DNA of 58,707 nt, taken from Nocardioides sp. (GTDB lineage: Bacteria; Actinomycetota; Actinomycetes; Propionibacteriales; Nocardioidaceae). Below are positions 26,281 to 34,231 of the stretch, one piece after another. The notes under the pieces were generated by a model. That model had not been told where the DNA came from and searched no databases. It saw only the letters and a program-made list of their open reading frames with translations. The position numbers were made by a program, and so were the translations under genes. Where the stretch lies: positions 1 through 58,707 of the forward strand of contig JAOPXM010000205.1 in assembly GCA_025965125.1 (NCBI GenBank), read 5' to 3'. The first letter of the stretch is position 1, and every line of letters begins with the position of its first letter.

Positions 26281-27114
26281 CTACCAACCCCAGGACTCGC
26301 GGAGGCGGAATCCGAGGGTGTGTTCAAGAGCGTCGATCTCAGGTGCCAGTGCGGTCTGCACCGTGATGACGTCGTCCGGGGCGGGTCGCACCGCTCGACG
26401 GTCGATGGGGCGGTAGAGAGCTCGCTGGACGAGAGGGGAACGCTTGACCGTTCCCACCAGCTTCGCGCCGTCGTGCTCCCGCACCCAGTCCGCGCTGCGA
26501 CGGGCGACCGAGGCGACTCGGACCGAGCGGGCTCGGGCGGCGGGGAGCCGAGCGGCGAGATCCCTGGTCGCCAACGGCATCGGGACGAGGCCGAGAAAGT
26601 CGGTCACGGCGTCGATGAACCCCTGCGGGTCGGCCGCCAGATCGTCGAAGAGAGCGACGTGCACCATCTCGCGAGGGAACCGCTGGAGGAAACGGTCGAG
26701 ACCCGTGGCATAGCGGCCGTGGTCGAGGAGCTCTGGACGGCATCGCAGTGCTTCACCGAAGGTGTCCGGCCCGATCCCGTGCTTGCGCATGTAGAGGTAG
26801 GACGACCAGGCGCGCTCCACCGGGTCCCGCAGGCAGACCATGATCCTGACCGGACCGAGAGTCGTGCGGATCCGGGCCGCTGCCTCGGGACAGAACAAGT
26901 AGTCCTGGCACACCTCGCCGACGACTTCCTCGCTTCGCGCGTCGCGGAACTGGGAGGAGTACCACGTCAGTCCGCGGTCGTAGTAGCGGTCGAAGAAGTA
27001 CAGGTCCTTTGCGGGGGTCAGGTAGACGTCTGGGTGCTTGCGCAGCATCTCGTGGAGCCAGGACGACCCGGCCTTGTCAGGACCGACGTACAGGAAGTTG
27101 GGCAGGCGGTTCAC
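26281..27114 (-). CDS. PAPS-dependent sulfotransferase (ST1)
   Basis: A 277-aa carbohydrate-type sulfotransferase. The 5'-phosphosulfate loop is NFLYVGPDKAGSSWLHEML at the very N-terminus and the 3'-phosphate motif is VCLRDPVERAWSSYLYM near residue 100. The TPAKDLYFFDRYYDRGLTWY stretch is shared with heparan-type sulfotransferases. The GTG at 27114 overlaps the GT2 stop as GTGA and puts the PAPS loop at the N-terminus as expected. It is the last gene of a minus-strand unit converging on the Stealth gene. The acceptor is probably a sugar of the polymer made here (inference). Confidence 0.93.
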   Translation of the reverse strand: MNRLPNFLYVGPDKAGSSWLHEMLRKHPDVYLTPAKDLYFFDRYYDRGLTWYSSQFRDARSEEVVGEVCQDYLFCPEAAARIRTTLGPVRIMVCLRDPVERAWSSYLYMRKHGIGPDTFGEALRCRPELLDHGRYATGLDRFLQRFPREMVHVALFDDLAADPQGFIDAVTDFLGLVPMPLATRDLAARLPAARARSVRVASVARRSADWVREHDGAKLVGTVKRSPLVQRALYRPIDRRAVRPAPDDVITVQTALAPEIDALEHTLGFRLRESWGW

Positions 27115-28070
27115 GAGAGGCCTCGGCCGAGACGGCGTGCCGCCGAGAGCATCCGGCGGGGCTCGATGCCGGGACCGGCGACCGCGAGGGCGAGCCACGC
27201 GTGGGGTGCAGCGGGATAGCGCGAAAGCGCGCGGCCCGCGATTCGTGCCCCCCGGCCCCGCTGCCCGGCGGACGCCCGCGCGTAGGCGATCTGGCCCAGG
27301 ATCCGAGCGTGACCTCGTCGATGGTCCTGGAAGTCGGGGTGCTTCTCGAGCAGATACTCCAGGGCGGTGGCGGTGTTGAGCGAACGCTCCCTGAACCAGG
27401 AGGGGATGTCCTTGCGGATGTCGGCAAGGATCTCCAGAACCGCGCCGACCGAGCCGACCCGGCTTGCCCGCAGCAACCAGTCGTAGTCCTCGCCGTAGCC
27501 GTGCGGCAGCTCCTCGTCGTACAACCCGGCCCTGTCGAAGGCCGAACGACGCATCATCAACGTCGAGCTGTGCAGCTCCTTGACGCGGTTCTCGAGGAGC
27601 CGCTCGTGGGTGACGACAGTCTCGCGGGCTCGCCAGTCGACGTTGCCGCGCGCTCCCATGAGCAGACGTATCCCAGCGCCCACGGCCAACAGGGTGGGGT
27701 CGGCCAGGAGGCGTTCGACCTGCAGACGGACCTTGGCCGGGTACCAGAGGTCGTCGTCGTCACAGCTCGCCACGAAGGCGCCACGGGACGCCAGCACCCC
27801 GGTGTTGCGTGCGCCGCAGAGTCCGGCGGTGCGGGTGTTGACCATCGACACGATCTCCCGGTTCGAGCTGGAGAGACGGGCCAGGGTCGGGTCGACCTCC
27901 TCACGGTCGTGGACGACAACGACCTCCAGGGTGCCGGCGTAGTCCTGGCCGGTGATGGTGGCCAGGGTCTCCAGCAGCAGCTCCGGGCGGCCGCGGGTGG
28001 GGATCACGACGCTGACCAGCGGGTTCTTCGCTGCCAACGATCTTGCGCTCCCAGGTTCGGGTCCGGTCAC
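27111..28070 (-). CDS. Family 2 glycosyltransferase
   Basis: A 319-aa GT-A enzyme: VSVVIPTRGRPELLLETLAT at the N-terminus, CGARNTGVLASRGAFVASCD with the metal-binding CDDDD, and the acceptor-side GYGEDYDWLLRASRVG (ED motif). There is no transmembrane helix. It would transfer a nucleotide sugar to the growing lipid-linked repeat unit. The start is GTG at 28070, overlapping the stop of the sulfotransferase upstream; its own stop overlaps ST1, so three genes are coupled by 4-bp overlaps. Confidence 0.93.
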   Translation of the reverse strand: MTGPEPGSARSLAAKNPLVSVVIPTRGRPELLLETLATITGQDYAGTLEVVVVHDREEVDPTLARLSSSNREIVSMVNTRTAGLCGARNTGVLASRGAFVASCDDDDLWYPAKVRLQVERLLADPTLLAVGAGIRLLMGARGNVDWRARETVVTHERLLENRVKELHSSTLMMRRSAFDRAGLYDEELPHGYGEDYDWLLRASRVGSVGAVLEILADIRKDIPSWFRERSLNTATALEYLLEKHPDFQDHRRGHARILGQIAYARASAGQRGRGARIAGRALSRYPAAPHAWLALAVAGPGIEPRRMLSAARRLGRGLS

Positions 28071-29056
28071 GTGCTGCTCCTCGTCTCGTATCGGCCGGTG
28101 GTGACGGGCGCGGCGGCGATGGTCGTGGTCGCGGGGTAGCCGTACGCCTTCAGCAGGGGCAGCGTGAGCGCCGTGACGATCGCCCTGTCGGTGGTGGGCA
28201 TCTCCGTCGTCCATCCGTCGTCCCGGCGGAGCTCCACGGGCCCCAAGCGGAACCTCGCGGGGTTGCCTGCGAGACCGTGGCTGGGCCCCAGCAGGATCTG
28301 GCCGTCGTGGACAACCGGGAGGTCGGCGGGGGCCAGCGGAACACCGAGGGCGGCGGTCGCTGCGACCAGAGCTCCGACCGGGTCGGCGACGAAGTCCTCG
28401 TAGCGAAGCCGCGACGACCGGACGCCACCCAGTCTTGCGATGGCTTCCATCTCCAGCTGCAGGAGACTCCACTGAGCCGCCGCCCGGTGCACAGGGATCC
28501 GCCACATCTGCTGGGCGCCGGAGGTCGTGTGAGGCCGCTCGACGTGGCGTTTCCAGGACCAGGCGACGGCCCGGGGATCGCGGACGACGTTGATCATCCG
28601 CAGGTCGATGCCGGGCGCGCCGGCGAGCGCCTGTCCGAGGGCGGGCCCCTTGGAGGCATCGACGACCACGCGGGAGCCCGTCACCTCGGCGACCGCCAGG
28701 TAGATGCGGGCGTACGCCGCGCGCAGGTCCGTCAGCTCCCCCGACGGAGCACGTCGCGGACCGAGCAGTCCCGGCAGGTGGCGCTGACGTGCGGCGGCGC
28801 GCTGCAGCCGGGTCAGCCGATCCAGCACGTCCTCGGTCCAGCCACCGAAGGCAGCCTCTCCGACCTCGGTCCACAGGGGGCACTCGGAGAACGGCGTCCC
28901 GCACCCGCAGAGCTCGTCGGAGGGCGCGACGGAGCGGGCGAGATCGACGAGCTCTCCGACGTTGACCCACGCCTCCGCGGCGCCGAGCGTGCGCTCGACC
29001 AGGGTCGACCCGGAGCGACCGAAGCCCCCCAGGTACACGACGGTGATGCGTGACAT
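28067..29056 (-). CDS. PAPS-dependent sulfotransferase (ST2)
   Basis: A 329-aa protein. The PAPS loop is VVYLGGFGRSGSTLVERTLG and the 3'-phosphate motif is INVVRDPRAVAWSWKRH near residue 155. Between them lies a Cys-rich stretch CGCGTPFSECPLWTEVG followed by FGGW. The sulfotransferase at 33242-34231 has the same length and the same Cys motif, so the two are paralogues. The start at 29056 has GAGAGA 9 nt upstream. Its stop overlaps the GT2 gene as GTGA. Confidence 0.92.
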   Translation of the reverse strand: MSRITVVYLGGFGRSGSTLVERTLGAAEAWVNVGELVDLARSVAPSDELCGCGTPFSECPLWTEVGEAAFGGWTEDVLDRLTRLQRAAARQRHLPGLLGPRRAPSGELTDLRAAYARIYLAVAEVTGSRVVVDASKGPALGQALAGAPGIDLRMINVVRDPRAVAWSWKRHVERPHTTSGAQQMWRIPVHRAAAQWSLLQLEMEAIARLGGVRSSRLRYEDFVADPVGALVAATAALGVPLAPADLPVVHDGQILLGPSHGLAGNPARFRLGPVELRRDDGWTTEMPTTDRAIVTALTLPLLKAYGYPATTTIAAAPVTTGRYETRSST

Positions 29057-29166
29057 GTGTGCGTCTCTCTCTGTCCTCGGCCAGCTCGGCCGGGCGCGGG
29101 CGGCAGTGCTGCCCGCGCACAGACTCGCCGCCCCGCAACGCGCTCCGGGGGGACCGCCGCGAACGT

Positions 29167-29179
29167 CCCCCATTCGGGG
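29167..29179. promoter_or_regulatory. CCCC-N5-GGGG palindromic motif
   Basis: CCCCCATTCGGGG, a strict copy, 111 bp upstream of the ST2 start and just before the stop of the GDPD-like gene. It would serve the ST2-GT2-ST1 unit. Confidence 0.5.
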
Positions 29180-29210
29180 TAGGACCCGAGCGAGATCGGG
29201 CGACACGAGG

Positions 29211-29996
29211 TCACGCCTTGCTCCGGCACCACTTCAACCAGCCGTCGGGATTGTCCGACTGGACCGTCACCACGTTGCGCCTGATCCACGTATTCCAGCT
29301 GTCCGACCGGGCCTGTCGAGCCCAGACCCGGAACCCGACCCGTTGCCAGGCGGCGACCTTGGCAGCGGTGAACGCCAACCCCACCTGGACCCCCTCGACG
29401 GACAGGTCACGCGCCTGTTTGCGGGTGAACACCTCGTCGCTGTCCGGTCGGTAGATGGCGGTGATCCCGGCTGCCATCTTTGCGAGCGCACCCAGTGCAC
29501 CCCTGGTGCCGGTCAGGAACACCTGATCCTGAAGCCCCCGTGACCTGATCCCATTCACGAGAGCGCGCAGGTGCTTCGGGGTCCAGGTGGGCCAGTGGTG
29601 AATCTCGATCAGTGCGTGCCCACCCGAGGAGTCGAGGTAGTTCAATGCCTGCCGGAGAGTCGGCACCTGCTGGTGGTGGTCGGTGGTCCACAAGGTCGAG
29701 GCATAGGAGTACGTCGAGTCCTCGACCTTGCCGGAGCCGTTGGTGCCCTGCTCCCATCTGGTCTCGTGGAACAACACCGTCCCTCCGATGACGGCCGCCG
29801 CGTCCAGCTCGGACCAGGTGCCGCCGGAGGCGACATCACGCTTCATGCCCTCGATGGTGTTGTCGTCGTTCGGTCCAGAGCCGGCACGATGGTCAACAGC
29901 GCGGCACTGCCTGGCTGTGGCCGCGTCGCCGACGTCGACTGCCAGCAGGGTCAGCGGCAGCACGATGATCACTACGGCGAGCAATCGTCTTCTCAT
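29211..29996 (-). CDS. Secreted glycerophosphodiester phosphodiesterase-like protein
   Basis: A 261-aa exported protein with a signal peptide (MRRRLLAVVIIVLPLTLLAV, cleavage near GDAATA). The mature part has the GDPD layout: VDHRAGSGPNDDNTIEGMKR replaces the usual HRG..PENT, then WSELDAAAV (metal ligands Glu/Asp) and LFHETRWEQGTNG (second catalytic His). Later strands match the TIM barrel (HALIEIHHWPTWTPKHLRAL, GVQVGLAFTAAKVAAW). It would cleave glycerol-phosphate or similar phosphodiesters outside the cell. In a locus with a Stealth phosphotransferase it could trim phosphodiester-linked polymer (inference). Confidence 0.8.
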   Translation of the reverse strand: MRRRLLAVVIIVLPLTLLAVDVGDAATARQCRAVDHRAGSGPNDDNTIEGMKRDVASGGTWSELDAAAVIGGTVLFHETRWEQGTNGSGKVEDSTYSYASTLWTTDHHQQVPTLRQALNYLDSSGGHALIEIHHWPTWTPKHLRALVNGIRSRGLQDQVFLTGTRGALGALAKMAAGITAIYRPDSDEVFTRKQARDLSVEGVQVGLAFTAAKVAAWQRVGFRVWARQARSDSWNTWIRRNVVTVQSDNPDGWLKWCRSKA

Positions 29997-30004
29997 CGCT
30001 CACA

Positions 30005-30017
30005 CCCCCAATTCGGC
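30005..30017. promoter_or_regulatory. AT-cored palindromic motif next to the GDPD-like start
   Basis: CCCCCAATTCGGC, 9 bp before the ATG at 29996. It overlaps the region where the Shine-Dalgarno would lie (GGGGGTGTG on the minus strand), so it may be only a ribosome-binding site. Confidence 0.3.
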
Positions 30018-30584
30018 TCACAGGGAGGTTCGGTGCGGCCGACCCGGACGGTGCGGCCGAAGGGAGACCAGGTCGTCGAGCTCGGACGCAGCCCGGGCAC
30101 GGGCGGCGTCTCGGTCGAGTCTGGTCGTCGTGACCGCACCGGAGCCCGGAGCGCGCGCGAGGGCGTCGGCCAGCTCGTGGTCGAAGGTGTCGAGCGTCGC
30201 GATGGCGCGGACGACGCCGGCCGCTCCGACGACGGCGGCGAAGCGCTGCTGGTGACCGTCCACGTGCTCACCCAGGCGTGGGTCGCGGGGCAGGCACAAG
30301 GGCACGTGTCCGGCTTCTCGGGCCTCCATGATGGTGCCCGGTCCTCCGTGACACACCACCACCAATGCCTCCGAGAGCAGGGCGACGAGGTGGTCGTGGC
30401 CGAGGAACTCATGCCCTTCGGCCACCAGCGGCGGCCGCGCTGCCCCGTGCTGGATCAGGAAGTGCACGTCCCGGTGACGGACCGCCGCCGCGTCCACCCA
30501 TCGCACCATCCGTTCGAACGGGTGGTGGTCGGTGCCCGTCAGGGCCACCACGAGCGCCGTCACAGCACTGAACCGTTCGCTCAC
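30018..30584 (-). CDS. Alg13-like (nucleotide-sugar-binding) subunit of a split glycosyltransferase
   Basis: A 188-aa protein matching the C-terminal domain of MurG/Alg13-type GT-B enzymes: VTALVVALTGTDHHPFERMV, the donor-binding VVVCHGGPGTIMEAREAG with LCLPRDPRLGEHVDGHQQRF. The GTG at 30584 overlaps the stop of the Alg14-like gene as GTGA. The pair together makes a complete GT-B glycosyltransferase, as in EpsF/EpsE-type or PssD/PssE systems. It acts at the cytoplasmic face on lipid-linked sugar. Confidence 0.88.
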   Translation of the reverse strand: MSERFSAVTALVVALTGTDHHPFERMVRWVDAAAVRHRDVHFLIQHGAARPPLVAEGHEFLGHDHLVALLSEALVVVCHGGPGTIMEAREAGHVPLCLPRDPRLGEHVDGHQQRFAAVVGAAGVVRAIATLDTFDHELADALARAPGSGAVTTTRLDRDAARARAASELDDLVSLRPHRPGRPHRTSL

Positions 30585-31036
30585 AGCAACGGCCCCACAA
30601 GGTGTGCGTCGGGATAGAACTCCAGCTGGCTCTGCCACTGGACGATCCGGCGCGTCGTGAACGGACCGCACAGACGTCCGGTCAGCGTGGGTGTGTCAAC
30701 CCGGTCGTAGACCTCGATGAACGCGGTGGGAATGCGCAGCAGCCAGGCTGCCACGAAGAACGGCACCGCGACTCCCGCGCCGGCGCTCACGACCAGCGAT
30801 GGCCGCTCACGCCGCAGCAGTCTCACCGCCAGCACGCAGTTGCGCAGCAAGTTGGGCACGTTGCGGGTGGTCGGCGAGAAGGACCGGACCACACGCTCCC
30901 CGGCGAGCCGGTCCATGACGTCGGGAGTGTCCGGGCAGACCCAGATGCGGTCCTGACGCTCCCACCACACCTGCAGTGCGAGCAGGTGTGTCAGGTGACC
31001 GCCTTGCGTGCTCACCAGGAGTGCGGGGCCGGTCAT
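30581..31036 (-). CDS. Alg14-like membrane-anchoring subunit of a split glycosyltransferase
   Basis: A 151-aa protein. The N-terminal VSTQGGHLTHLLAL loop and SAGAGVAVPFFVAAWLLRIP followed by FIEVYDRVDTPTLTGRL are characteristic of the Alg14/PssD family, which supplies the acceptor-binding half of a GT-B enzyme and recruits the Alg13 partner to the membrane. The gene start overlaps a 21-codon reading frame upstream as ATGA, and its stop overlaps the Alg13-like gene as GTGA. Confidence 0.9.
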   Translation of the reverse strand: MTGPALLVSTQGGHLTHLLALQVWWERQDRIWVCPDTPDVMDRLAGERVVRSFSPTTRNVPNLLRNCVLAVRLLRRERPSLVVSAGAGVAVPFFVAAWLLRIPTAFIEVYDRVDTPTLTGRLCGPFTTRRIVQWQSQLEFYPDAHLVGPLL

Positions 31037-31098
31037 CTGCGCAGTCCGACCAGAGGAACCGGGCGTCCCCCGTCGTGGAGCAGGATCAAGGTCTTCAT
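31033..31098 (-). CDS. Possible 21-aa leader or small protein coupled to the Alg14-like gene
   Basis: An ATG at 31098 opens a frame of 21 codons (MKTLILLHDGGRPVP...) whose TGA overlaps the ATG of the Alg14-like gene in an ATGA. CATATC lies 6 nt before the ATG and could be a -10 box, which would make the transcript leaderless. The 4-bp overlap matches the style of the real gene junctions in this locus. The product looks like the first strand of an alpha/beta enzyme and has no recognised family. It could be a true small protein, a coupling leader or chance. Confidence 0.45.
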   Translation of the reverse strand: MKTLILLHDGGRPVPLVGLRR

Positions 31099-31112
31099 GG
31101 TCTCGATATGCT

Positions 31113-31135
31113 CACGAGGAACAAGAACGCTCGTG
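31113..31135. promoter_or_regulatory. Inverted repeat CACGAG-N11-CTCGTG
   Basis: Perfect 6-bp arms in the divergent region between the Alg14-like unit and the GH26-like gene, just upstream of the small frame at 31098. It is a candidate operator of the minus-strand unit. Confidence 0.35.
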
Positions 31136-31152
31136 GGCGACGAGTTCGTTTT

Positions 31153-31168
31153 CCCCTATTTTTGGGGG
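31153..31168. promoter_or_regulatory. CCCC/GGGGG palindromic motif
   Basis: CCCCTATTTTTGGGGG in the divergent promoter region, 55 bp upstream of the small frame and 117 bp upstream of the Alg14-like start. It has an AT core like the sites at 9006, 29167 and 33161, but with longer spacing. Confidence 0.45.
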
Positions 31169-31250
31169 CGTCTCGCCCTGTGGCAGCGCCCACCCCAGTG
31201 GAGACAGACGGGAACAGTCATCGGCGTGGGACCTCGGCCCGGCGATCTCT

Positions 31251-31263
31251 CCCCACTTTGGGT
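31251..31263. promoter_or_regulatory. CCCC-N5-GGGT palindromic motif
   Basis: CCCCACTTTGGGT, 54 bp upstream of the GH26-like start and 42 bp upstream of its probable -10 box. This is a position where an activator could bind. Confidence 0.4.
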
Positions 31264-31304
31264 GACCCGGCGGCAGCGAGACCGCCGTGACGTCCAACGG
31301 TGCC

Positions 31305-31310
31305 TAGGGT
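31305..31310 (+). promoter_or_regulatory. -10 box of a probable leaderless transcript
   Basis: TAGGGT lies six bases before the ATG at 31317, so transcription would start at or within a base of the ATG. No Shine-Dalgarno is present, which agrees with leaderless translation. Confidence 0.4.
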
Positions 31311-31316
31311 CGCGGC

Positions 31317-32318
31317 ATGGCGATCGCTCGTCGCGATCTGCTGGGCCTCGGCGCGGCGGTCGCGTTCTCTGTTGCGACGGCCTCCTGCAGTGACGAGCGA
31401 ACGCACGCCCGCCGTGCACCGATCCCGTCGTCCCCACCCGAGACGCCCGCCCCGTCCGCACCGTCAGCCTTCCCGGGACGCCCGGCGCCGGGGAGTCTCT
31501 ACTACGGAGCCTCGGTCCCGCAGAGCCGTTCACTGCCGGCGTGGGAGCAGGAGCTCGGCGCTCCGCTCGCAGTACACCGGTCCTACTTCACACCCGACCT
31601 CAACGAGACCGATCAGCTGATCCGTCGGTGTCACGACGACCTGGCTCATGGGCGGTTGCCGCACGTCTCGACCAAACCCCAAGGCACCTGGCACGACATC
31701 GCGACGGGCCAGGGCGACGACTGGCTGGCCGGGATGCTTCGCCCGATGGGAGCGGAGTCCGCACCCATCTTCCTCACCCTTCACCACGAGCCCGAGAACG
31801 ACGCCGGCCCCCCGGGAATGGAGCCGTCCGACTACGTCGCCATGCAGCGCCACGCCATCAGCCTCGCCGCCGAGCTGGCGCCCCAGGTCACCATCGCGCC
31901 GGTCCTGCAGCAATGGACCTTCGACCCGGCTCGCGACGACGTCGACCCGTCGGTGTGGATAGTCCCGGAGGCAGCCGTCGTCGGTCTCGACATCTACAAC
32001 CCCTGGTCGCCGACGAACGGGAAGGAGTGGCGCACCTTCGGCAGCAAGGGCGACGAGGTGATCGGCTGGTTCGGGGACACCCCCCTCGCCATCGGTGAGT
32101 ACGGCTGCCGGGAGGACCCGGCGAACCCCGGTCTCGCCGCCGAGTGGCTGCGCGACGCCGCGGACTACGCCAGGACGCACAACATCGTCTCAATGTCCTA
32201 CTTCAACTCGGGTGCGAACTCGCCGGACGGTTCATGGGAGCTCGTGGGCGACACCGAGGTGGCCTTCGCCGAGCTGCTCGCCTCCAACTGGGTGGTCCGT
32301 CCAGGTGGCTGGCGCTAG
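31317..32318 (+). CDS. Secreted GH26-like glycoside hydrolase (Tat lipoprotein)
   Basis: A 333-aa protein with a twin-arginine-type signal (ARRDLLGLG) and a Cys after VATAS that could be lipidated, followed by a Pro/Ala/Ser linker. The catalytic domain starts LYYGASVPQS. It contains FLTLHHEPEND near residue 160 (His-Glu-Pro, probable acid/base) and PLAIGEYGCR near residue 258 (probable nucleophile), the arrangement of GH26 beta-mannanases and related exopolysaccharide-degrading enzymes. It may trim the polymer made by this locus or release it from the cell. The TAG stop overlaps the convergent LamG gene by 4 bp. Confidence 0.85.
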   Translation: MAIARRDLLGLGAAVAFSVATASCSDERTHARRAPIPSSPPETPAPSAPSAFPGRPAPGSLYYGASVPQSRSLPAWEQELGAPLAVHRSYFTPDLNETDQLIRRCHDDLAHGRLPHVSTKPQGTWHDIATGQGDDWLAGMLRPMGAESAPIFLTLHHEPENDAGPPGMEPSDYVAMQRHAISLAAELAPQVTIAPVLQQWTFDPARDDVDPSVWIVPEAAVVGLDIYNPWSPTNGKEWRTFGSKGDEVIGWFGDTPLAIGEYGCREDPANPGLAAEWLRDAADYARTHNIVSMSYFNSGANSPDGSWELVGDTEVAFAELLASNWVVRPGGWR

Positions 32319-33181
32319 CTGCCGATCCTCAGGAACACGTCGTCCAGCCGGCCGTGGAACTGGTCGTCCTGGTCACCCACACCCGGGCTGCCGACGCGGA
32401 CCGGCCAGCTGCTGCTCACCGAGCCGGTTCGACCGGCCACCCGGTCAACCGTGTCGTCGACACGGATGCTGACGCCCTCCTTGTCCCGCCGGCAGACCAC
32501 GCGATGCCAGGCGACGTCCGCGATCGAGACGCTGGAGCGGACGGTGAGCACGTCGGTGCCCGACCGTACGACGCAGCTGGGCTCACCTTCGGCACTGTCC
32601 ACCTGCAGCTTCCACTGCCCGCCCGTCGTGCCGAACCTGCCCTTCTGCACGATGTTGGACCCGGTCGTCGTCTGGTCGGGCGACAGCCACACGCGTGCGC
32701 CGTACTCGAAGTCAGCTTCTCCAGGGTTGAGCGCCGGGGCCGGTATGACCTCCACCATCGCGCGAGGACACCCGATCGGGGCCGTGCACCTCGCGGGAAA
32801 CGCCACCGCGCGTCCTGCCCCGTCCGGTCCCGGAACCAGCTCGAGCTTTCCGTCGTTCGCGGTCACGACCCGGCCGGCGAATGGATGACCGAAGGCGTCG
32901 GGGTACTCCCTCGAGCCGTCGACTCCGACCGCGTCGGCCTCGAAGGACAACCACAGGTCCGCGTCGGGCGGGCCGGGTGTCAGCCGGGACGTGGGCTCCG
33001 GCTCCGGCAGCCGACCGTCCGGATCCGTGTCCGAGCCGGCACAGCCGCTCGCGCCTCCGACCAGCAGGACGGCGGCCAGGCCGACCCGCGCGATCAGGTC
33101 CCGCCCGCCGTGAACCTCGCCTGCTGCTCCGCGCAACACTCCTCCTCGAACTGCCGCATACCCCGTATTGGGGAGGGCCAT
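32315..33181 (-). CDS. LamG/concanavalin-A-like lectin-domain lipoprotein
   Basis: A 288-aa exported protein: a hydrophobic segment (IARVGLAAVLLVGGASGC) ends at a Cys that is a plausible lipidation site, then an acidic Pro-rich spacer and a jelly-roll domain from residue ~70 to the end (DLWLSFEADAVG, EYGARVWLSPDQTTTGSNIV, WHRVVCRRDKEGVSIRVDD, FHGRLDDVFLRIG). Such domains bind glycans or form polysaccharide lyase folds; the family's closing FxGxLDDVRI pattern is clear. The ATG at 33181 has GAGGTGGAC upstream. That start places the palindrome at 33161-33173 inside codons 3-7, so a start further in cannot be excluded. Confidence 0.82.
   Translation of the reverse strand: MALPNTGYAAVRGGVLRGAAGEVHGGRDLIARVGLAAVLLVGGASGCAGSDTDPDGRLPEPEPTSRLTPGPPDADLWLSFEADAVGVDGSREYPDAFGHPFAGRVVTANDGKLELVPGPDGAGRAVAFPARCTAPIGCPRAMVEVIPAPALNPGEADFEYGARVWLSPDQTTTGSNIVQKGRFGTTGGQWKLQVDSAEGEPSCVVRSGTDVLTVRSSVSIADVAWHRVVCRRDKEGVSIRVDDTVDRVAGRTGSVSSSWPVRVGSPGVGDQDDQFHGRLDDVFLRIGS
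33161..33173. promoter_or_regulatory. CCCC-N5-GGGG palindromic motif
   Basis: CCCCGTATTGGGG, a strict copy, between the divergent LamG and ST3 genes, 69 bp before the ST3 start. It overlaps the first codons of the LamG gene as annotated. Confidence 0.5.
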
Positions 33182-33241
33182 GTCCACCTCACCTCAGGCT
33201 GCCGCGAGGCACTTAATGTCGGGCGCCTAGCCAGTCCGACA

Positions 33242-34231
33242 ATGGACGGCGCGACCAGGACTCGAGTGGTGCGGGACGTGAAGGTGCTCTACATCGTGGG
33301 AATGGGCCGATCTGGCAGCACCTTGCTCGAACGCATGCTCGGCGCCGCGCCGGGGTCTGTCAACACCGGCGAGCTGAACGCGCTCTTCTCGCGGGTCGCG
33401 ACCCAGGACCAGCGCTGCGGCTGCGGTGAGCCGTTCTCCGCCTGCCCGTTCTGGACCGCAGTGGGCGACGAGGCGTTCGGGGGCTGGTCATCGGTGACCG
33501 GCCGGATCTCACACCTCCAGCCGCGCGTGGTCCGGCAGCGCTTCGTCCCCCGGATGGTGACCGGGATGTCGGGTACGACGTACCGGCGCGAGCTCGACGA
33601 GTACCTCGACGTCCATCACCGGCTCTATCGCGCCATCGCAGCCGTCTCCGGCGCCGACGTCGTCATCGACGCGAGCAAGTCGACCGCCCAGCTCTTCGCC
33701 CTGCGCCGTATCGACGGTCTCGACCTGCGAGTCCTCAACCTGGTCCGTGACTCGCGTGGGGTCGCCAACTCCTGGAACAAGGCCGGCATCCGCAAGCCCC
33801 AGTCCCTCGACGGCGCCACGATGGGCACCTACACCCCCCACCGGGTGGCAGTGCTCTGGGCCGCGCTGCAGCTCGAGTCCGCCATCCTCGGGGCGGCGAC
33901 GCCCCACGCGGCACGCGTGCGCTACGAAGACCTGGTCGCCCGTCCCCGGCCGACGCTCGAGGGAGCCCTCCGTGACGTCGGTCTGGCGCCCGCGGCAGGG
34001 GCTCTCGCCCACGTCGGTGAACGCAGCGTCAACCTCGAGCCGAGCCACGGGCTCGCGGGCAGCCGGACCCGGTTCACCGCCGGTCGCATCGAGCTGCAGC
34101 TCGACGACGCCTGGCGCTCCGCGCTCCCCGCAGGGGCCCGTCGGGTCGTCACCGCGGTGACCCTGCCGCAACTGCTCGGCTACGGCTACGTCGGACTTCG
34201 ATCCCGCGCCGTCCCTGCAGGGGCCGCGTGA
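33242..34231 (+). CDS. PAPS-dependent sulfotransferase (ST3)
   Basis: A 329-aa paralogue of ST2. The PAPS loop is VLYIVGMGRSGSTLLERMLG, the Cys-rich motif is CGCGEPFSACPFWTAVG followed by FGGW, and the 3'-phosphate motif is LNLVRDSRGVANSWNKA near residue 165. A TAGCCA hexamer lies 8 nt before the ATG and there is no Shine-Dalgarno, so the gene may be leaderless. It opens the eight-gene plus-strand polymerisation/export unit. Its stop overlaps the Wzy-like gene as GTGA. Confidence 0.92.
   Translation: MDGATRTRVVRDVKVLYIVGMGRSGSTLLERMLGAAPGSVNTGELNALFSRVATQDQRCGCGEPFSACPFWTAVGDEAFGGWSSVTGRISHLQPRVVRQRFVPRMVTGMSGTTYRRELDEYLDVHHRLYRAIAAVSGADVVIDASKSTAQLFALRRIDGLDLRVLNLVRDSRGVANSWNKAGIRKPQSLDGATMGTYTPHRVAVLWAALQLESAILGAATPHAARVRYEDLVARPRPTLEGALRDVGLAPAAGALAHVGERSVNLEPSHGLAGSRTRFTAGRIELQLDDAWRSALPAGARRVVTAVTLPQLLGYGYVGLRSRAVPAGAA

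Noticed and set aside
33115-33187. An internal start for the LamG lipoprotein that would free the palindrome from coding sequence
   Set aside because: No start codon with a spaced Shine-Dalgarno was found; the ATG at 33181 with GAGGTGGAC is better, so I kept it and noted the overlap.
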